The position numbers and the translations under genes were made by a program. DNA of 64,000 bases, taken from 20CM-2-55-15 sp964633285 (GTDB lineage: Bacteria; Acidobacteriota; Terriglobia; 20CM-2-55-15). Positions 51,340 to 62,505 of this stretch are shown piece by piece. The stretch lies in contig CAZWGA010000017.1 in the NCBI GenBank assembly GCA_964633285.1, positions 29,050-93,049 on the forward strand, given 5' to 3'. Numbering within the stretch: position 1 is the first letter of the stretch; every line of letters starts with the position of its first letter. The notes below the pieces were generated by a model. That model was given only the letters and a program-made list of their open reading frames with translations. It ran no database searches and was not told the origin of the DNA.

Positions 51340-52589
51340 CGGCTCAGTTTGCGCAGCGCCGCAACCGCTGCACGGGCGACTTCGGTACTTGAATCGTCAA
51401 CGAGCGGTTTAATCTGATCCGCCGATGTGGGATCCCCGATGTTGCCGACGATTCTCACAATGCCGGCGCGTACTTTGGGATTCATGCTCCGAAGGTAACG
51501 ATAGATCTCGTTCAGCTTGCCGTCGAACTTTCCCAGTTCGTAGAGATACACCTCGGCCTGATTGGATTGCCGGCTGTCCAGCGCGTTGGCCAGATCGTTC
51601 ACGTAGTCCAGATCACCGGATGCGGCGAGTCCGTACGCGAGAGCAACTCGGACGTTTGGCTTTTTCTCCTGCTCGTACTGAGATTTCCAGTTGGCGGCAT
51701 TTTTGTATTCCAGGCGCGCGAGGCCTTCAGCCGAAAGTTCGCGGTAATAGTCGTTCTTGTCGTTCAGAAGAGATTCAAAAAGGGGAATGCTGTCCTTGTC
51801 CCGTAACAAAGCCAGGGCTTCGAGCGCCCTTCCTTTAATCATACGATTGGAATCGGTGCGAAACATTTCCTCGAGCGCCGGCCGGGCGCTGTTCTGACCG
51901 ACAAGGCCGACGGCAAGCACTGCCTCCTCAACGACGAGTTTATCGGAGTCGCGCAGCGTTCGTTCCAGGGCAGGCCCCGCAGCCGGATCACGCAGCGAGC
52001 CCAGTGTCTTCACGATGGCAACCCGCACGATTCGATGCTCGCGGTTCTGCGGATCTTCGAGCGCCGTCGCAAGCTGCGGAACCTGATCTTTCGCTTTCAG
52101 CGAGCCCAGTGCGCGAGCAGCCGCAGCGCGCACGTCGTCGTTAAAGTCTTTTTGAAGCGTGGTGGTCACGGCTTCCTTCGCCGCCGCGTCGACCTGAACT
52201 TCAGGTCCGACGACAGGCGCGTCTAGTTCAAGGAACACGCTCTTCACTTTGCTGATGAGCGTGTGCACACGTCCGGTATCTTCGATTGGAATATACAGGC
52301 GCAGGAGAGAATCGATGGCCTGCAGGCGAACATCTTTGTCCAGATCGGTGCGCAGCGTTTCGGCCAGGACTGGAATCGCATCACGGTCTCGTATCCTGCC
52401 GAGCGCGGCCACCATATCCGCTCGAAGATCGCTTTTCGTTTCTTTTTTGATCGCAGCAGCAAGTTGAGGAATCGCTTCACGCTTGCCGAGGACCCCCATT
52501 TGTTCAACGGCTGCCTGACGTTCCTTCGGACTCGTGCTATCGAGCGATGGAGTCTGCAGCAGGACTGCCAGAAGTAGAAGTTGTGTCAT
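51336..52589 (-). CDS. HEAT-repeat protein, secreted or anchored
   Basis: 417 residues. A short hydrophobic start (TQLLLLAVLLQTPSL) looks like a signal peptide. The rest is about ten HEAT/PBS-lyase-type helical pairs (AVEQMGVLGKREAIPQLAAAI, MVAALGRIRDRDAIPVLAETL, AARALGSLKAKDQVPQLATAL, ALEALALLRDKDSIPLFESLL). Such scaffolds bind proteins. It is the first gene of the gltX operon, coupled by a 4-bp overlap. Confidence 0.88.
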   Translation of the reverse strand: MTQLLLLAVLLQTPSLDSTSPKERQAAVEQMGVLGKREAIPQLAAAIKKETKSDLRADMVAALGRIRDRDAIPVLAETLRTDLDKDVRLQAIDSLLRLYIPIEDTGRVHTLISKVKSVFLELDAPVVGPEVQVDAAAKEAVTTTLQKDFNDDVRAAAARALGSLKAKDQVPQLATALEDPQNREHRIVRVAIVKTLGSLRDPAAGPALERTLRDSDKLVVEEAVLAVGLVGQNSARPALEEMFRTDSNRMIKGRALEALALLRDKDSIPLFESLLNDKNDYYRELSAEGLARLEYKNAANWKSQYEQEKKPNVRVALAYGLAASGDLDYVNDLANALDSRQSNQAEVYLYELGKFDGKLNEIYRYLRSMNPKVRAGIVRIVGNIGDPTSADQIKPLVDDSSTEVARAAVAALRKLSR

Positions 52590-52658
52590 AAATTTTACTC
52601 GCAGGTTTCGCGAATCTTTAAAGCCTTTACCATATCCTCTCTCGAACGGAGGCGGTTT

Positions 52659-53609
52659 TCACGGCAGATCCCAGGCCCCGAAATGACAGTTACAGGAAGC
52701 CAGGACTTCCTGAGGCAGGTTGGGCTCTTCGATCTGAATCGTCGTATGGTCGATCCGGAATTGTTCTCGCGCGACGCCGCTGACTTTCGTCAGAAGGTCG
52801 GTGCGGCTGGAATTATCCCTGGCAACGATGTGACAACTCATGGCAAGAACACCCGAAGTCAGCGTCCAGACATGGAGATCATGAATCGATCCCACGCCTT
52901 CGACATTCACCAGTTTCTCTCTCAGGTTCACGATGTTGATGTGCGAAGGCGTTCCTTCAAGCAGAATGTCCACGGCATCACGAATCAAAATCCATGAACT
53001 CCAGAGAATTAAGATCGCCACGACGATGCTGATCAGCGGATCCGCGGTTTGAAATCCGCTCACGATAATCGCCAGGCCCGCAATGATCGCTCCTACGGAT
53101 CCAATCGCGTCGCTCAAAACGTGAAAGAACGCGCCGCGAACATTAAGGCTGTGGTGATGTTGCCCAAACAGAATATAGGCGCTCGCGAGATTCGACAGCA
53201 ACCCGACGATTGCGACCACCAGCATCCAGCCGGCCTTGATTTCAGGCGGATTCCGGAACCGGTTGTAAGCTTCATAAAAAATATAGAGCGCAACCAGAAC
53301 CAGAAACACGCCATTCAACAGAGCGGCCAGGATTTCGACGCGATAAAAGCCATACGTCTTCCGGGGAGTCGCGCGGCGCGACGCAACCCGGATCGCAAAA
53401 AAACTAAGACTCAATGCGGCGACATCCGTGAGCATGTGGAAGGAATCTGCGAGCAATGCCAGGGAATTCGTGTATAGAGCGCCAACAAACTCTGCGACAA
53501 GAAAGATTGAGGTGATGATCAGCGCGGCTCTGAGGCTGCTTCGAGCTTCGGCTGTACTTTCATGCCGGTGTCCTTGCGCCTCTTCACTGTCGTGCCGATG
53601 CTGTCCCAT
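52659..53609 (-). CDS. Cation diffusion facilitator (Zn/Co/Cd efflux)
   Basis: 316 residues. The His-rich N-terminus (GQHRHDSEEAQGHRHES) is typical of CDF proteins. Six membrane segments follow, with metal sites HMLTD in segment 2 and HVLSD in segment 5. The C-terminal cytoplasmic domain (HINIVNLREKLVNVEGVGSIHDLHVW region) is the CDF dimerisation domain. It exports divalent metals, most likely zinc, with proton exchange, as in CzcD/ZitB. Confidence 0.93.
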   Translation of the reverse strand: MGQHRHDSEEAQGHRHESTAEARSSLRAALIITSIFLVAEFVGALYTNSLALLADSFHMLTDVAALSLSFFAIRVASRRATPRKTYGFYRVEILAALLNGVFLVLVALYIFYEAYNRFRNPPEIKAGWMLVVAIVGLLSNLASAYILFGQHHHSLNVRGAFFHVLSDAIGSVGAIIAGLAIIVSGFQTADPLISIVVAILILWSSWILIRDAVDILLEGTPSHINIVNLREKLVNVEGVGSIHDLHVWTLTSGVLAMSCHIVARDNSSRTDLLTKVSGVAREQFRIDHTTIQIEEPNLPQEVLASCNCHFGAWDLP

Positions 53610-53643
53610 GACCTAGATATTATAATCGGTGCGGTGAGGCTGT

Positions 53644-53649
53644 TATAAT
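53644..53649 (+). promoter_or_regulatory. Possible -10 box before acyl-CoA dehydrogenase
   Basis: TATAAT 24 bp before the ATG; a second TATAAT lies at 53621-53626, just upstream of the divergent CDF gene. No good -35 was found for either. Confidence 0.3.
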
Positions 53650-53673
53650 ACGCGATTTTCCTGGAAGGACCTG

Positions 53674-54819
53674 ATGAGCAGTCCGCTGACCACCCTATCT
53701 GAAGAAGAACGATTGTTTCGCGATTCGTGCCGATCGTTCGCCGAGACGCGGATAAACCCTCTGGTCCGCAAGATGGATGAGGAAGCAAAACTCGACCAGA
53801 GCGTGATCCCTGAATTATTTGATCTCGGATTGATGGGAATTCACATACCGGAAGATCTCGGCGGCAGCGCGGGCAGCTTTTTCATGTCGGTGCTGGCGGT
53901 CGAGGAAATCTCTCGCGTGGATGCTTCCTTCGGCGTCTTTATCGATGTTCAAAATACTCTGGTCAACAATGCCCTGATGCGCTGGGCAACCGATGAACAG
54001 AAGCGGAAATACCTTCCGGCTCTCGCGAAGAACATGATCGGCGCATACGCGTTATCCGAAGCGGGATCAGGCAGCGATGCATTCGCTCTTGCCTGCCGCG
54101 CAGCCGGCCGGGAGGATCACTTTCTGTTGAATGGCAGAAAGCTGTGGATCACGAATGCAGCCGAGGCGCATCTGTTCATTGTTTTTGCGAATGTAAATCC
54201 CTCGGAAGGTTACAAAGGGATCACTGCCTTTCTTGTTGAACGCAGTTTTCCGGGCTTCACCGTCGGCCGGAAAGAAGACAAGCTGGGTATTCGCGCGTCG
54301 AGCACATGCGAACTGGTGCTGGAAGATTGCCGGGTTCCCCAAGCGAATGTGCTGGGTGAAATCGGCAAAGGTTACAAGATTGCAATTGAAACGTTGAACG
54401 AAGGACGGATCGGCATCGGCGCGCAAATGGTCGGGATTGCCCAGGGAAGCTGGGAACACGGCGCAGCCTATTCAAAGGAGCGCAAAGCGTTCGGTAAACC
54501 GATTTCGGATTTTCAGGCAATTCAATTTCAGTTGGCGGAAACCGCGACGCAAATCGAGGCCGCCCGTCTGATGGTTTATAACGCGGCGCGGCTGAAGGAT
54601 GCCGGCCAGGATTTTCTGAAGGAAGCAGCGATGGCGAAATATTTTTCTTCGCAGGTTGCCGAACACGTAACCTCGCTCATGGTCGAAATCTACGGCGGCT
54701 ACGGATACACGAAAGATTATCCTGCGGAGAAATACTTCAGGGATTCGAAGATCGGGAAAATTTACGAAGGCACCTCGAACATGCAGCTTCAAACGATTGC
54801 GAAATATCTGCTGCGGTAG
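53674..54819 (+). CDS. Acyl-CoA dehydrogenase
   Basis: 381 residues, the common length. FAD/substrate signatures: YALSEAGSGSDAFAL, LNGRKLWITNAAEA, GIRASSTCELVLEDCRVP, and the catalytic Glu in KIYEGTSNMQLQTIA, placed as in short/branched-chain enzymes. It oxidises acyl-CoA to enoyl-CoA with electron transfer flavoprotein as acceptor. GGAAGG precedes the ATG. It starts the plus-strand series of genes up to 61.8 kb. Confidence 0.94.
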   Translation: MSSPLTTLSEEERLFRDSCRSFAETRINPLVRKMDEEAKLDQSVIPELFDLGLMGIHIPEDLGGSAGSFFMSVLAVEEISRVDASFGVFIDVQNTLVNNALMRWATDEQKRKYLPALAKNMIGAYALSEAGSGSDAFALACRAAGREDHFLLNGRKLWITNAAEAHLFIVFANVNPSEGYKGITAFLVERSFPGFTVGRKEDKLGIRASSTCELVLEDCRVPQANVLGEIGKGYKIAIETLNEGRIGIGAQMVGIAQGSWEHGAAYSKERKAFGKPISDFQAIQFQLAETATQIEAARLMVYNAARLKDAGQDFLKEAAMAKYFSSQVAEHVTSLMVEIYGGYGYTKDYPAEKYFRDSKIGKIYEGTSNMQLQTIAKYLLR

Positions 54820-54834
54820 GAAATCGAAAACAGA

Positions 54835-55806
54835 ATGGCCAGTAAAATTCGGGTTCTATATCACGACAATTGTTTCGACGGAGTTTCCTCCGCGGCCGTG
54901 TTTTCGCGCTTCTACAAGGGCCTTGTGGATCCTTCCGCGATCATTGAATACGAGGGACTCACTCACAAGGCGGGACAACAAACCAGCGAGGATCTGTTCG
55001 GCGACGGCGAGAATGCAATCGTTGATTTCAAATACTGCGCTTCAAACCGGCTGACGTGGTGGTTCGATCATCATGAGAGCGCGTTTCTTTCCGCTCAGGA
55101 TGAAGCTCATTTCCGCCGCGACGCAACCGGCCACAAGTTTCACGATCCGAGTTACAAATCGTGCACGAAATTCATCGATCATGTGACGCGCACCGTTTTC
55201 AAATATCCGATGGCGGATCTGGAAGATCTTGTGTATTGGGCCGATATCATCGACGGCGCACAGTTCCCCGATGCAAAGACGGCGGTTGAACTCAGGGAAC
55301 CCGCGATGCGTCTCATGCTGGTCATTGAAGCGGGCCACAGCCGCGAACTCATTCACAAAATAATCCGGGATCTGCAGCACCGATCGCTTGCTGAAGTCAT
55401 GGAGGAACCGGAAATCCATTCCACATTCGACAGGCTCTATGCGCATCACGTTGAATCGATCGACATCATGCGAGCGAGGACGAAATGCACGCGCGGCGTG
55501 ATTGAATTCGATGTCAGCGATCAGGATCTCGATGGATACAACAAATTCATTCCCTATTACCTGTTTCCGGAAGGCGTTTACAGCGTCGGTGTAAGCCGCT
55601 CGAAGGTGCGCGCAAAAGTTTCTGTTGGAACCAATCCGTGGACAAAACGGGAAAAGCGTCAAAATCTCGCGAGACTCTGCGAACACTACGGCGGCGGGGG
55701 CCATTCCGTCGTGGCCGCGATTTCATTCAAGCCGGATGAATTGGAAAAAGCGAAGTCCGCAGCTCGTGAAATCGCGGGCATCCTGCAGCGTGATGTCGAA
55801 CATTAA
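54835..55806 (+). CDS. DHH-family phosphoesterase
   Basis: 323 residues. HDNCFDGVSSAAV (10-22), Asp64 in IVDF and DHH at 78-80 (WWFDHHES) form the metal site; GGGGHS near residue 292 is the DHHA1 substrate-binding motif. The first motif has HDNCFDG where NrnA has the DGDxxGS type. Probable activities are nanoRNA, pAp or cyclic-dinucleotide-product hydrolysis. Its stop overlaps the rhomboid ATG by 1 bp. Confidence 0.86.
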   Translation: MASKIRVLYHDNCFDGVSSAAVFSRFYKGLVDPSAIIEYEGLTHKAGQQTSEDLFGDGENAIVDFKYCASNRLTWWFDHHESAFLSAQDEAHFRRDATGHKFHDPSYKSCTKFIDHVTRTVFKYPMADLEDLVYWADIIDGAQFPDAKTAVELREPAMRLMLVIEAGHSRELIHKIIRDLQHRSLAEVMEEPEIHSTFDRLYAHHVESIDIMRARTKCTRGVIEFDVSDQDLDGYNKFIPYYLFPEGVYSVGVSRSKVRAKVSVGTNPWTKREKRQNLARLCEHYGGGGHSVVAAISFKPDELEKAKSAAREIAGILQRDVEH

Positions 55807-56924
55807 TGATTCCGGAAGATCATCTCCAATTTCTGCATGCAGTCTGGGAACGGCGTCCGGTTTTCACGTACATTTTTTTCGGCCTTAATATCCTCATCTT
55901 TCTTCTGATGTCCTTCGCCGGCGGCAGCACGAACCAGTCGACACTGCTCGCATTCGGAGTGAAGGAGAATTCGCTGATAGCGGCCGGACAGTGGTGGCGA
56001 TTCGTCACTCCGATTTTCATACACATCGGAATCATCCATCTCTGCTTTAACTCTTATGCGCTCTGGATCGTGGGGCCGCAGGTTGAGAAGCTTTACGGCG
56101 GCGCGCGCTTCGTCATTTTGTATGTATTGACGGGCGTTGCCGGCGTTTACGGAAGCTACTTTTATCATCCTGCCGTTCCCTCCGCGGGCGCGTCGGGAGC
56201 AATTTTCGGACTGTTCGGCGTCCTGCTGGTCTTTGGAATTCGATATCGAAATACCATTCCGTTTTTTGCGCGCGCCGTCGGAACGGGCGTATTGCCCGTG
56301 ATCGTCGTCAATCTCATTATTGGTTTTACGATGCAGGGACTCGTCGATAACGCCGCCCACATCGGCGGCCTGATCGCGGGCGCGGCGCTCGCCGCTGTGG
56401 TTCCGTTTCAAAAACCCAACGAACTGGATTCGACAGGTTTTCGCTCGATCCAGTTCTTATTGATCGGAATCATTGCGGTTTGTTTCTACCAGACGGCTGC
56501 GCACTACAACGGACCGCGCCTCGCATTTGTCAATCTGATTCGCGGCAATGCGGCCCCTCAGGAATTCCTGGCAGCAATGAATTCGGGCGTTCACGCATAT
56601 GACGATTCGGTTCGCGATATCGAATCGGGACATCTTGCGCAATTCCCGAAAACCCGTTCCGAAATTGCGGCTGCGATCGATAAGTTGAAAAAAATTCCTT
56701 CTCTAAGCGCCCAGAGCGACAGATTTGCCGCCGAACTTCTGGTTGTCATGCAGGAACAATATGCCCTCCTCCGCGATATCCAGGCGAGCGGCAATGTGAA
56801 CTTCGCGACCGCGCGGCGGCTGGTCAACAACAACCTGCGGTACAAAGGCATCATGGATGCTTATGTCCGGTGGCTTGACACCGAAGGTTCAAAATACGGC
56901 ATTGAAAGCAGCCATCACCGCTGA
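55806..56924 (+). CDS. Rhomboid intramembrane serine protease
   Basis: 372 residues. Six core membrane segments (about 20-200) with FIHIGIIHLCFN, the nucleophile Ser130 in GASGAIFG and His185 in DNAAHIGGLIAG complete the dyad. Beyond residue 200 there is another hydrophobic stretch (about 213-230) and a soluble helical domain of about 140 residues of unknown role. It cleaves membrane proteins within the bilayer. It overlaps the upstream gene by 1 bp and lies 20 bp before tex. Confidence 0.92.
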   Translation: MIPEDHLQFLHAVWERRPVFTYIFFGLNILIFLLMSFAGGSTNQSTLLAFGVKENSLIAAGQWWRFVTPIFIHIGIIHLCFNSYALWIVGPQVEKLYGGARFVILYVLTGVAGVYGSYFYHPAVPSAGASGAIFGLFGVLLVFGIRYRNTIPFFARAVGTGVLPVIVVNLIIGFTMQGLVDNAAHIGGLIAGAALAAVVPFQKPNELDSTGFRSIQFLLIGIIAVCFYQTAAHYNGPRLAFVNLIRGNAAPQEFLAAMNSGVHAYDDSVRDIESGHLAQFPKTRSEIAAAIDKLKKIPSLSAQSDRFAAELLVVMQEQYALLRDIQASGNVNFATARRLVNNNLRYKGIMDAYVRWLDTEGSKYGIESSHHR

Positions 56925-56944
56925 TAACTTATAAATCTTCACGC

Positions 56945-59338
56945 ATGTTTAATCCCGTAATCCTCGAAAGAATCAGCAAAGAGGCAGCCGCGCCTGTACC
57001 GCGCGTGGAAACAACCATCCGTCTGTTGGAAGAGGGCGCAACCGTTCCTTTCATTGCCCGGTATCGCAAGGAAGTCACCGGAAACCTCGATGAAGTAAAG
57101 ATTCGAGACATCGACGAAGCCCGACTCTACTACTCCGACCTCGAAGCGCGGCGTGAAACCGTTCTTCACTCGATTGAGAAACAGGGAAAGCTCACGGAAG
57201 AATTGAAGGCGCAGATTCTCGCCTGCTACAGCAAGCATGAACTTGAAGACCTTTACCTTCCATATCGTCCCAGGAGAAAAACAAAAGCGGGCGCGGCACT
57301 CGAACGAGGTCTCGAGCCGCTTGCCAATTACCTTTGGGATCAGACCGGCGAGCAACCCGCGGGTGAGTTTGCGCAGCAGTTCATTAATCTCGAAAAGACA
57401 GTACTGACCGTCGAATCCGCAATCGAGGGCGCGCTGCATATCATCGCGGAGCGCATAGCGGAGAATGCGGAGTTTCGAAAGCAGCTCCGCGACCTCATGC
57501 TGTCGGAAGGAACGGTGCGGTCAACGGTCGCTGAAGGCAAGGAAGGCGAAAAGACAAAGTACGAGATGTACTACAAATTCCAGGAGACGGTTTCGAAGAT
57601 TCCATCGCACAGGATGCTCGCGATCCGGCGTGGATCGCGTGAAGGCATCCTGAACTTTACGATCGAAATCGATAATGAAAAGTTTCTGGTGAATCTCGTC
57701 GCGAAAGTAGTGCGCCAGCCATCGCATTTCGCACCCCTGCTGGAGATTGCAGTGCGGGATGCGTACGAGAGGCTGCTCCTTCCTTCGATTCAGAATGAAG
57801 TGCGCGCTCTCCTGCGCGAGCGGGCGGAATCCGATGCCATCGAAGTCTTCGAAGACAATCTCAGGACCCTGCTGCTGGCGGCGCCCGCAGGTCAGATCGG
57901 TGTAATCGGTATCGATCCCGGACAAAGAACCGGCTGCAAGGTCGCCGTGGTGGACGACACCGGGAAGTTCCTCGAGAACGCCACCATTCATCCGACCGAA
58001 CCGAAGAAGGATCTGGAAGGCGCGGAAAAAACGCTTCTGGATTTAATTCAAAAGTACAACATTCGCGGCATTGCGATCGGCAACGGAACAGCCTCGCGCG
58101 AAACCGACTCTTTTGTCCGGTCGATGGTGGCGAAACATTCGCTGGATCTCTTTGTTGTCGTCGTGAGTGAATCGGGAGCGTCTGTTTACTCGGCATCAAA
58201 GCGTGCGCGGGAAGAATTTCCCAAACTCGATGTGACGGTGCGAGGCGCAATTTCCATTGCGCGGCGCCTTCAGGATCCGCTTGCGGAACTGGTCAAGACG
58301 GAACCGAAGTCGATCGGCGTCGGCCAGTATCAGCACGATGTCGATCAGAAGAAACTCAAGAGCAGCCTGGCCGCAGCGGTGGAGTCATGCGTGAATCGTG
58401 TGGGCGTTGACCTCAATTCCGCATCGACGGATCTGCTGAAGTACGTTTCCGGAATCGGCGACAAACTGGCGAACAACATCGTGGGATATCGCGATCAGCA
58501 TGGCGTGTTCAAATCGCGGACACAATTACACGAGATCGAAGGCTTCGGCGGGAAGACGTTCGAGCAGGCCGCGGGCTTCCTGCGGATCAAGGGCGGCGAC
58601 AACCCGCTGGATCGCACGGCAGTGCACCCGGAATCCTATCCGTTGGCCGAACGCATGGCCGCTTCGCTGGGAATTTCCATAAGTGAGTTGATCGAGAATC
58701 CCGCGCAGATCCATGCCGTGGACTTCAAGACGTTCGAAAACGAAGCGGGTAAATACACAGTCTCCGATATTCGTGAAGAACTGCTGAAACCCGGACGTGA
58801 CCCACGCGACAAGTTCGTTGTGCCGAAATTCCACGAAGAAGTCAAAGACATCGCCGACCTGAAGGAAGGAATGGAACTGGAAGGCAGCGTGACGAACGTG
58901 ACGAACTTCGGAGCCTTCGTCGATCTCGGCGTGCATCAGGATGGGCTGGTGCATATCTCTGAACTTTCACACAAGTACGTGCAGGATGCGAGGCAGGCTG
59001 TAAAGGTGGGAGAAATCGTAAAAGTCAAAGTGATCGGGTTTGATCCCACGATGAAGCGAATCAGCCTCTCGATGAAAGCAATGCTGCCGAAACCGGAACG
59101 CCGCCCACGGCCGAAGAAAAAACCCAGGCCCGCGCCGGAAGTCCGCAAGCCGGTTCCGGTCGAAGCGAAATCCGAGCGGCCCCGTCCACAGGTGAAGCCA
59201 AAGCCTGAGAAACCTTCCCGCCAGCAATCCAAACCGCCGCGGCCGCCGCGGCCCATCGAAGTCACTCCACCGCCACCGCCCCTGACGATGGAAGAGAAGA
59301 TCCGCCTCCTGCAGGAAAAATTCAGCCGGACGCGCTGA
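56945..59338 (+). CDS. tex: Tex-type RNA-binding transcription accessory protein
   Basis: 797 residues. N-terminal helical region (VETTIRLLEEGATVPFIARYRKE), YqgF-like domain (VIGIDPGQRTGCKVAVVD), helix-hairpin-helix part (SGIGDKLANNIVGYRDQHG), and an S1 domain (about 635-705, EGSVTNVTNFGAFVDLG). The C-terminal 80 residues are Lys/Arg/Pro-rich and end in a short helix (MEEKIRLLQEKF). The tail is longer than usual. Tex binds nucleic acid at the ribosome and RNA polymerase. Confidence 0.94.
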   Translation: MFNPVILERISKEAAAPVPRVETTIRLLEEGATVPFIARYRKEVTGNLDEVKIRDIDEARLYYSDLEARRETVLHSIEKQGKLTEELKAQILACYSKHELEDLYLPYRPRRKTKAGAALERGLEPLANYLWDQTGEQPAGEFAQQFINLEKTVLTVESAIEGALHIIAERIAENAEFRKQLRDLMLSEGTVRSTVAEGKEGEKTKYEMYYKFQETVSKIPSHRMLAIRRGSREGILNFTIEIDNEKFLVNLVAKVVRQPSHFAPLLEIAVRDAYERLLLPSIQNEVRALLRERAESDAIEVFEDNLRTLLLAAPAGQIGVIGIDPGQRTGCKVAVVDDTGKFLENATIHPTEPKKDLEGAEKTLLDLIQKYNIRGIAIGNGTASRETDSFVRSMVAKHSLDLFVVVVSESGASVYSASKRAREEFPKLDVTVRGAISIARRLQDPLAELVKTEPKSIGVGQYQHDVDQKKLKSSLAAAVESCVNRVGVDLNSASTDLLKYVSGIGDKLANNIVGYRDQHGVFKSRTQLHEIEGFGGKTFEQAAGFLRIKGGDNPLDRTAVHPESYPLAERMAASLGISISELIENPAQIHAVDFKTFENEAGKYTVSDIREELLKPGRDPRDKFVVPKFHEEVKDIADLKEGMELEGSVTNVTNFGAFVDLGVHQDGLVHISELSHKYVQDARQAVKVGEIVKVKVIGFDPTMKRISLSMKAMLPKPERRPRPKKKPRPAPEVRKPVPVEAKSERPRPQVKPKPEKPSRQQSKPPRPPRPIEVTPPPPPLTMEEKIRLLQEKFSRTR

Positions 59339-59366
59339 ACGCACGTAATATAGCTTTCCGGCAACT

Positions 59367-60576
<1,210 letters not shown>

Positions 60577-60584
<8 letters not shown>

Positions 60585-61824
60585 AATCATCCTGCTCGCG
60601 CTCGATTCGCTCTACAAAAACAAACTGAGATCGTTCCTGACGATTCTCGGCGTCGTCATCGGTGTGGCCACGGTTATTGGAATGTCATCGATCATCAGCG
60701 GATTGAACAGCAGTATTTCGGCGGAGATCGAACAAATCGGATCGAACCTGATTTTCGTTTCGAGAATTCCGGTTGTTGTCGGCGGCAGGATTCCCGCGGA
60801 GGTCTTCAGCCGAAAACTTTTCACACTGGAAGACAGCAAGGCCATACAGGAATTGCCCCTGGTTCAGGGCGTTGCTCCGATCGTTCAGTTCTATGGATTC
60901 GATGCTCTCGCGAATTCGGTTTCGCTTCGCTACCGGGGCCAGAGTGTGCGCAATACGATTATTCAAGGTGTGACGCCGGAAGCGCAGATCGTCATGAACC
61001 TGCAAATCGCTTTGGGACGCTGGGTCAATGAAGCCGACCACAGCCACAAGTCGAATGTTGTGGTGCTCGGTTACGACACGGCCGACACACTCTTCCCGCC
61101 AAACGTCGATCCCATCGACAAAGAGGTTGAGTTGCAGGGCACGGTCTTTCGCGTCATCGGCGTCCTGGAAAAGCGAAAGGATGCGCTGACGCCTGGAAAG
61201 AACCCCAACGACAACATCGCTCAGATGCCGGTCGGCACATTCTGGAAACTCCATCCCGAACAGAAAGACTTCATGTTCGTCGTCAAAACATACACGCAGG
61301 ACGACATGCCGAAAGCCATTGATCAGATCGAGCAGACCCTGCGAATCCGGCGCGGAGTCTCTGCCGACAAAGAGGATGATTTCGCCATCTCGACTCAGAA
61401 CACATTTACAGATTTGTGGAATCAGATTTCGAGCGGCATCTTCACGGTCATGCTGGCGATTTCATCGATCGCGCTGATTGTGGGCGGCGTCGGTGTGATG
61501 AACATCATGCTGGTGTCGGTGACGGAACGAACCCGGGAAATCGGCGTTCGAAAAGCCATTGGCGCAACTCAGCGCAATATTCTGACGCAGTTTCTGTTTG
61601 AAGCCATGGTTCTCACAGCCGTTGGAGGAATCCTCGGAATTGTCGCCGGTTCGGCTATTGCGATTATTATCCGAACGATCGCTCCCTTCCTGCCGGCCAG
61701 CGTCTCGGGATTCTGGGTTGCCATCGGCTTTGGAACTTCTGTGGGAACAGGCTTGATCTTCGGTCTATATCCAGCTTACCGCGCGGCGATCCTCAGTCCG
61801 ATTGAGGCCCTTCGATACGAATAG
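60577..61824 (+). CDS. MacB-like ABC transporter permease (copy 2)
   Basis: 415 residues, same architecture as copy 1: an N-terminal segment (LRSFLTILGVVIGVATVIGM), periplasmic domain, three FtsX segments with VTERTREIGVRKAIGATQRN, ending LSPIEALRYE. The two are likely to form a heterodimer. Translation is coupled by the ATG inside the end of copy 1. Partner ATPase and periplasmic adaptor must be encoded elsewhere. Confidence 0.92.
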
Positions 61825-61837
61825 GAACACCGGGGTT

Positions 61838-62473
61838 CTATTTCAGGTTGCTTTTCAGGAATCCGATCGTTTTGTTCCAAACGTCTTTTGCGTCGCCGGG
61901 ACTGTAGACCTCGGGACGTGTGTCATTAAAGAACGCGTGATCCGCATTCGCATAACGAACGACTTCACCAGGTTTGCCGGATTTCCTGAGAAACTGGTCG
62001 AGGCGGTCCACTTCCTGCTTCGTGATCCACTGATCCTTGCCCGCATAGACGTACATTACCGGCGCGCCTAAATGCTCGAGCACACTGTCGGGCGCCACTT
62101 TGCCGTAAAACGGTACAGCGGCACGGATATCCTTGTTGCGGCAGGCAAGCAGAAGCGAAAACGTTCCGCCCATGCAAAAGCCGATGACACCGATCTTGCC
62201 TTTAACATTCGGATTGCTCTTCAACGACTCGACGGCAGAGTTCAGTTTTTCCAATGCGGTCTTTTCATCGAGGGATTGCATTAATCCGCCCGCGACATTC
62301 GGATCCTTTGTGACTTTGCCGTCATAAAGGTCCGGCGCCAACGTTACAAAACCTTCGGCAGCGAGCCTCCCGGCGATATCTTTGATGTGGTCATTCAAAC
62401 CCCACCATTCCTGGATCAGGATCAGGGCGGGCCCGGGCGTGTTTTGCTTCGGAGAGGCTAGAAAATTCGCCAT
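61838..62473 (-). CDS. Dienelactone hydrolase family protein
   Basis: 211 residues from ATG 62473 (ANFLASPKQN). Alpha/beta hydrolase of the DLH family: LILIQEWWGLNDHIKDIAGRLA, the Cys nucleophile in GFCMGGTFSLLLA, Asp in VYAGKDQWIT and His in NADHAFFND. Such enzymes open lactones, as in chlorocatechol breakdown, or act on other esters. Its end is convergent with the ABC permease (13 bp gap). Confidence 0.9.
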   Translation of the reverse strand: MANFLASPKQNTPGPALILIQEWWGLNDHIKDIAGRLAAEGFVTLAPDLYDGKVTKDPNVAGGLMQSLDEKTALEKLNSAVESLKSNPNVKGKIGVIGFCMGGTFSLLLACRNKDIRAAVPFYGKVAPDSVLEHLGAPVMYVYAGKDQWITKQEVDRLDQFLRKSGKPGEVVRYANADHAFFNDTRPEVYSPGDAKDVWNKTIGFLKSNLK

Positions 62474-62505
62474 AGTGCCGGGAATTGTATATAGAATTTC
62501 AAAGT

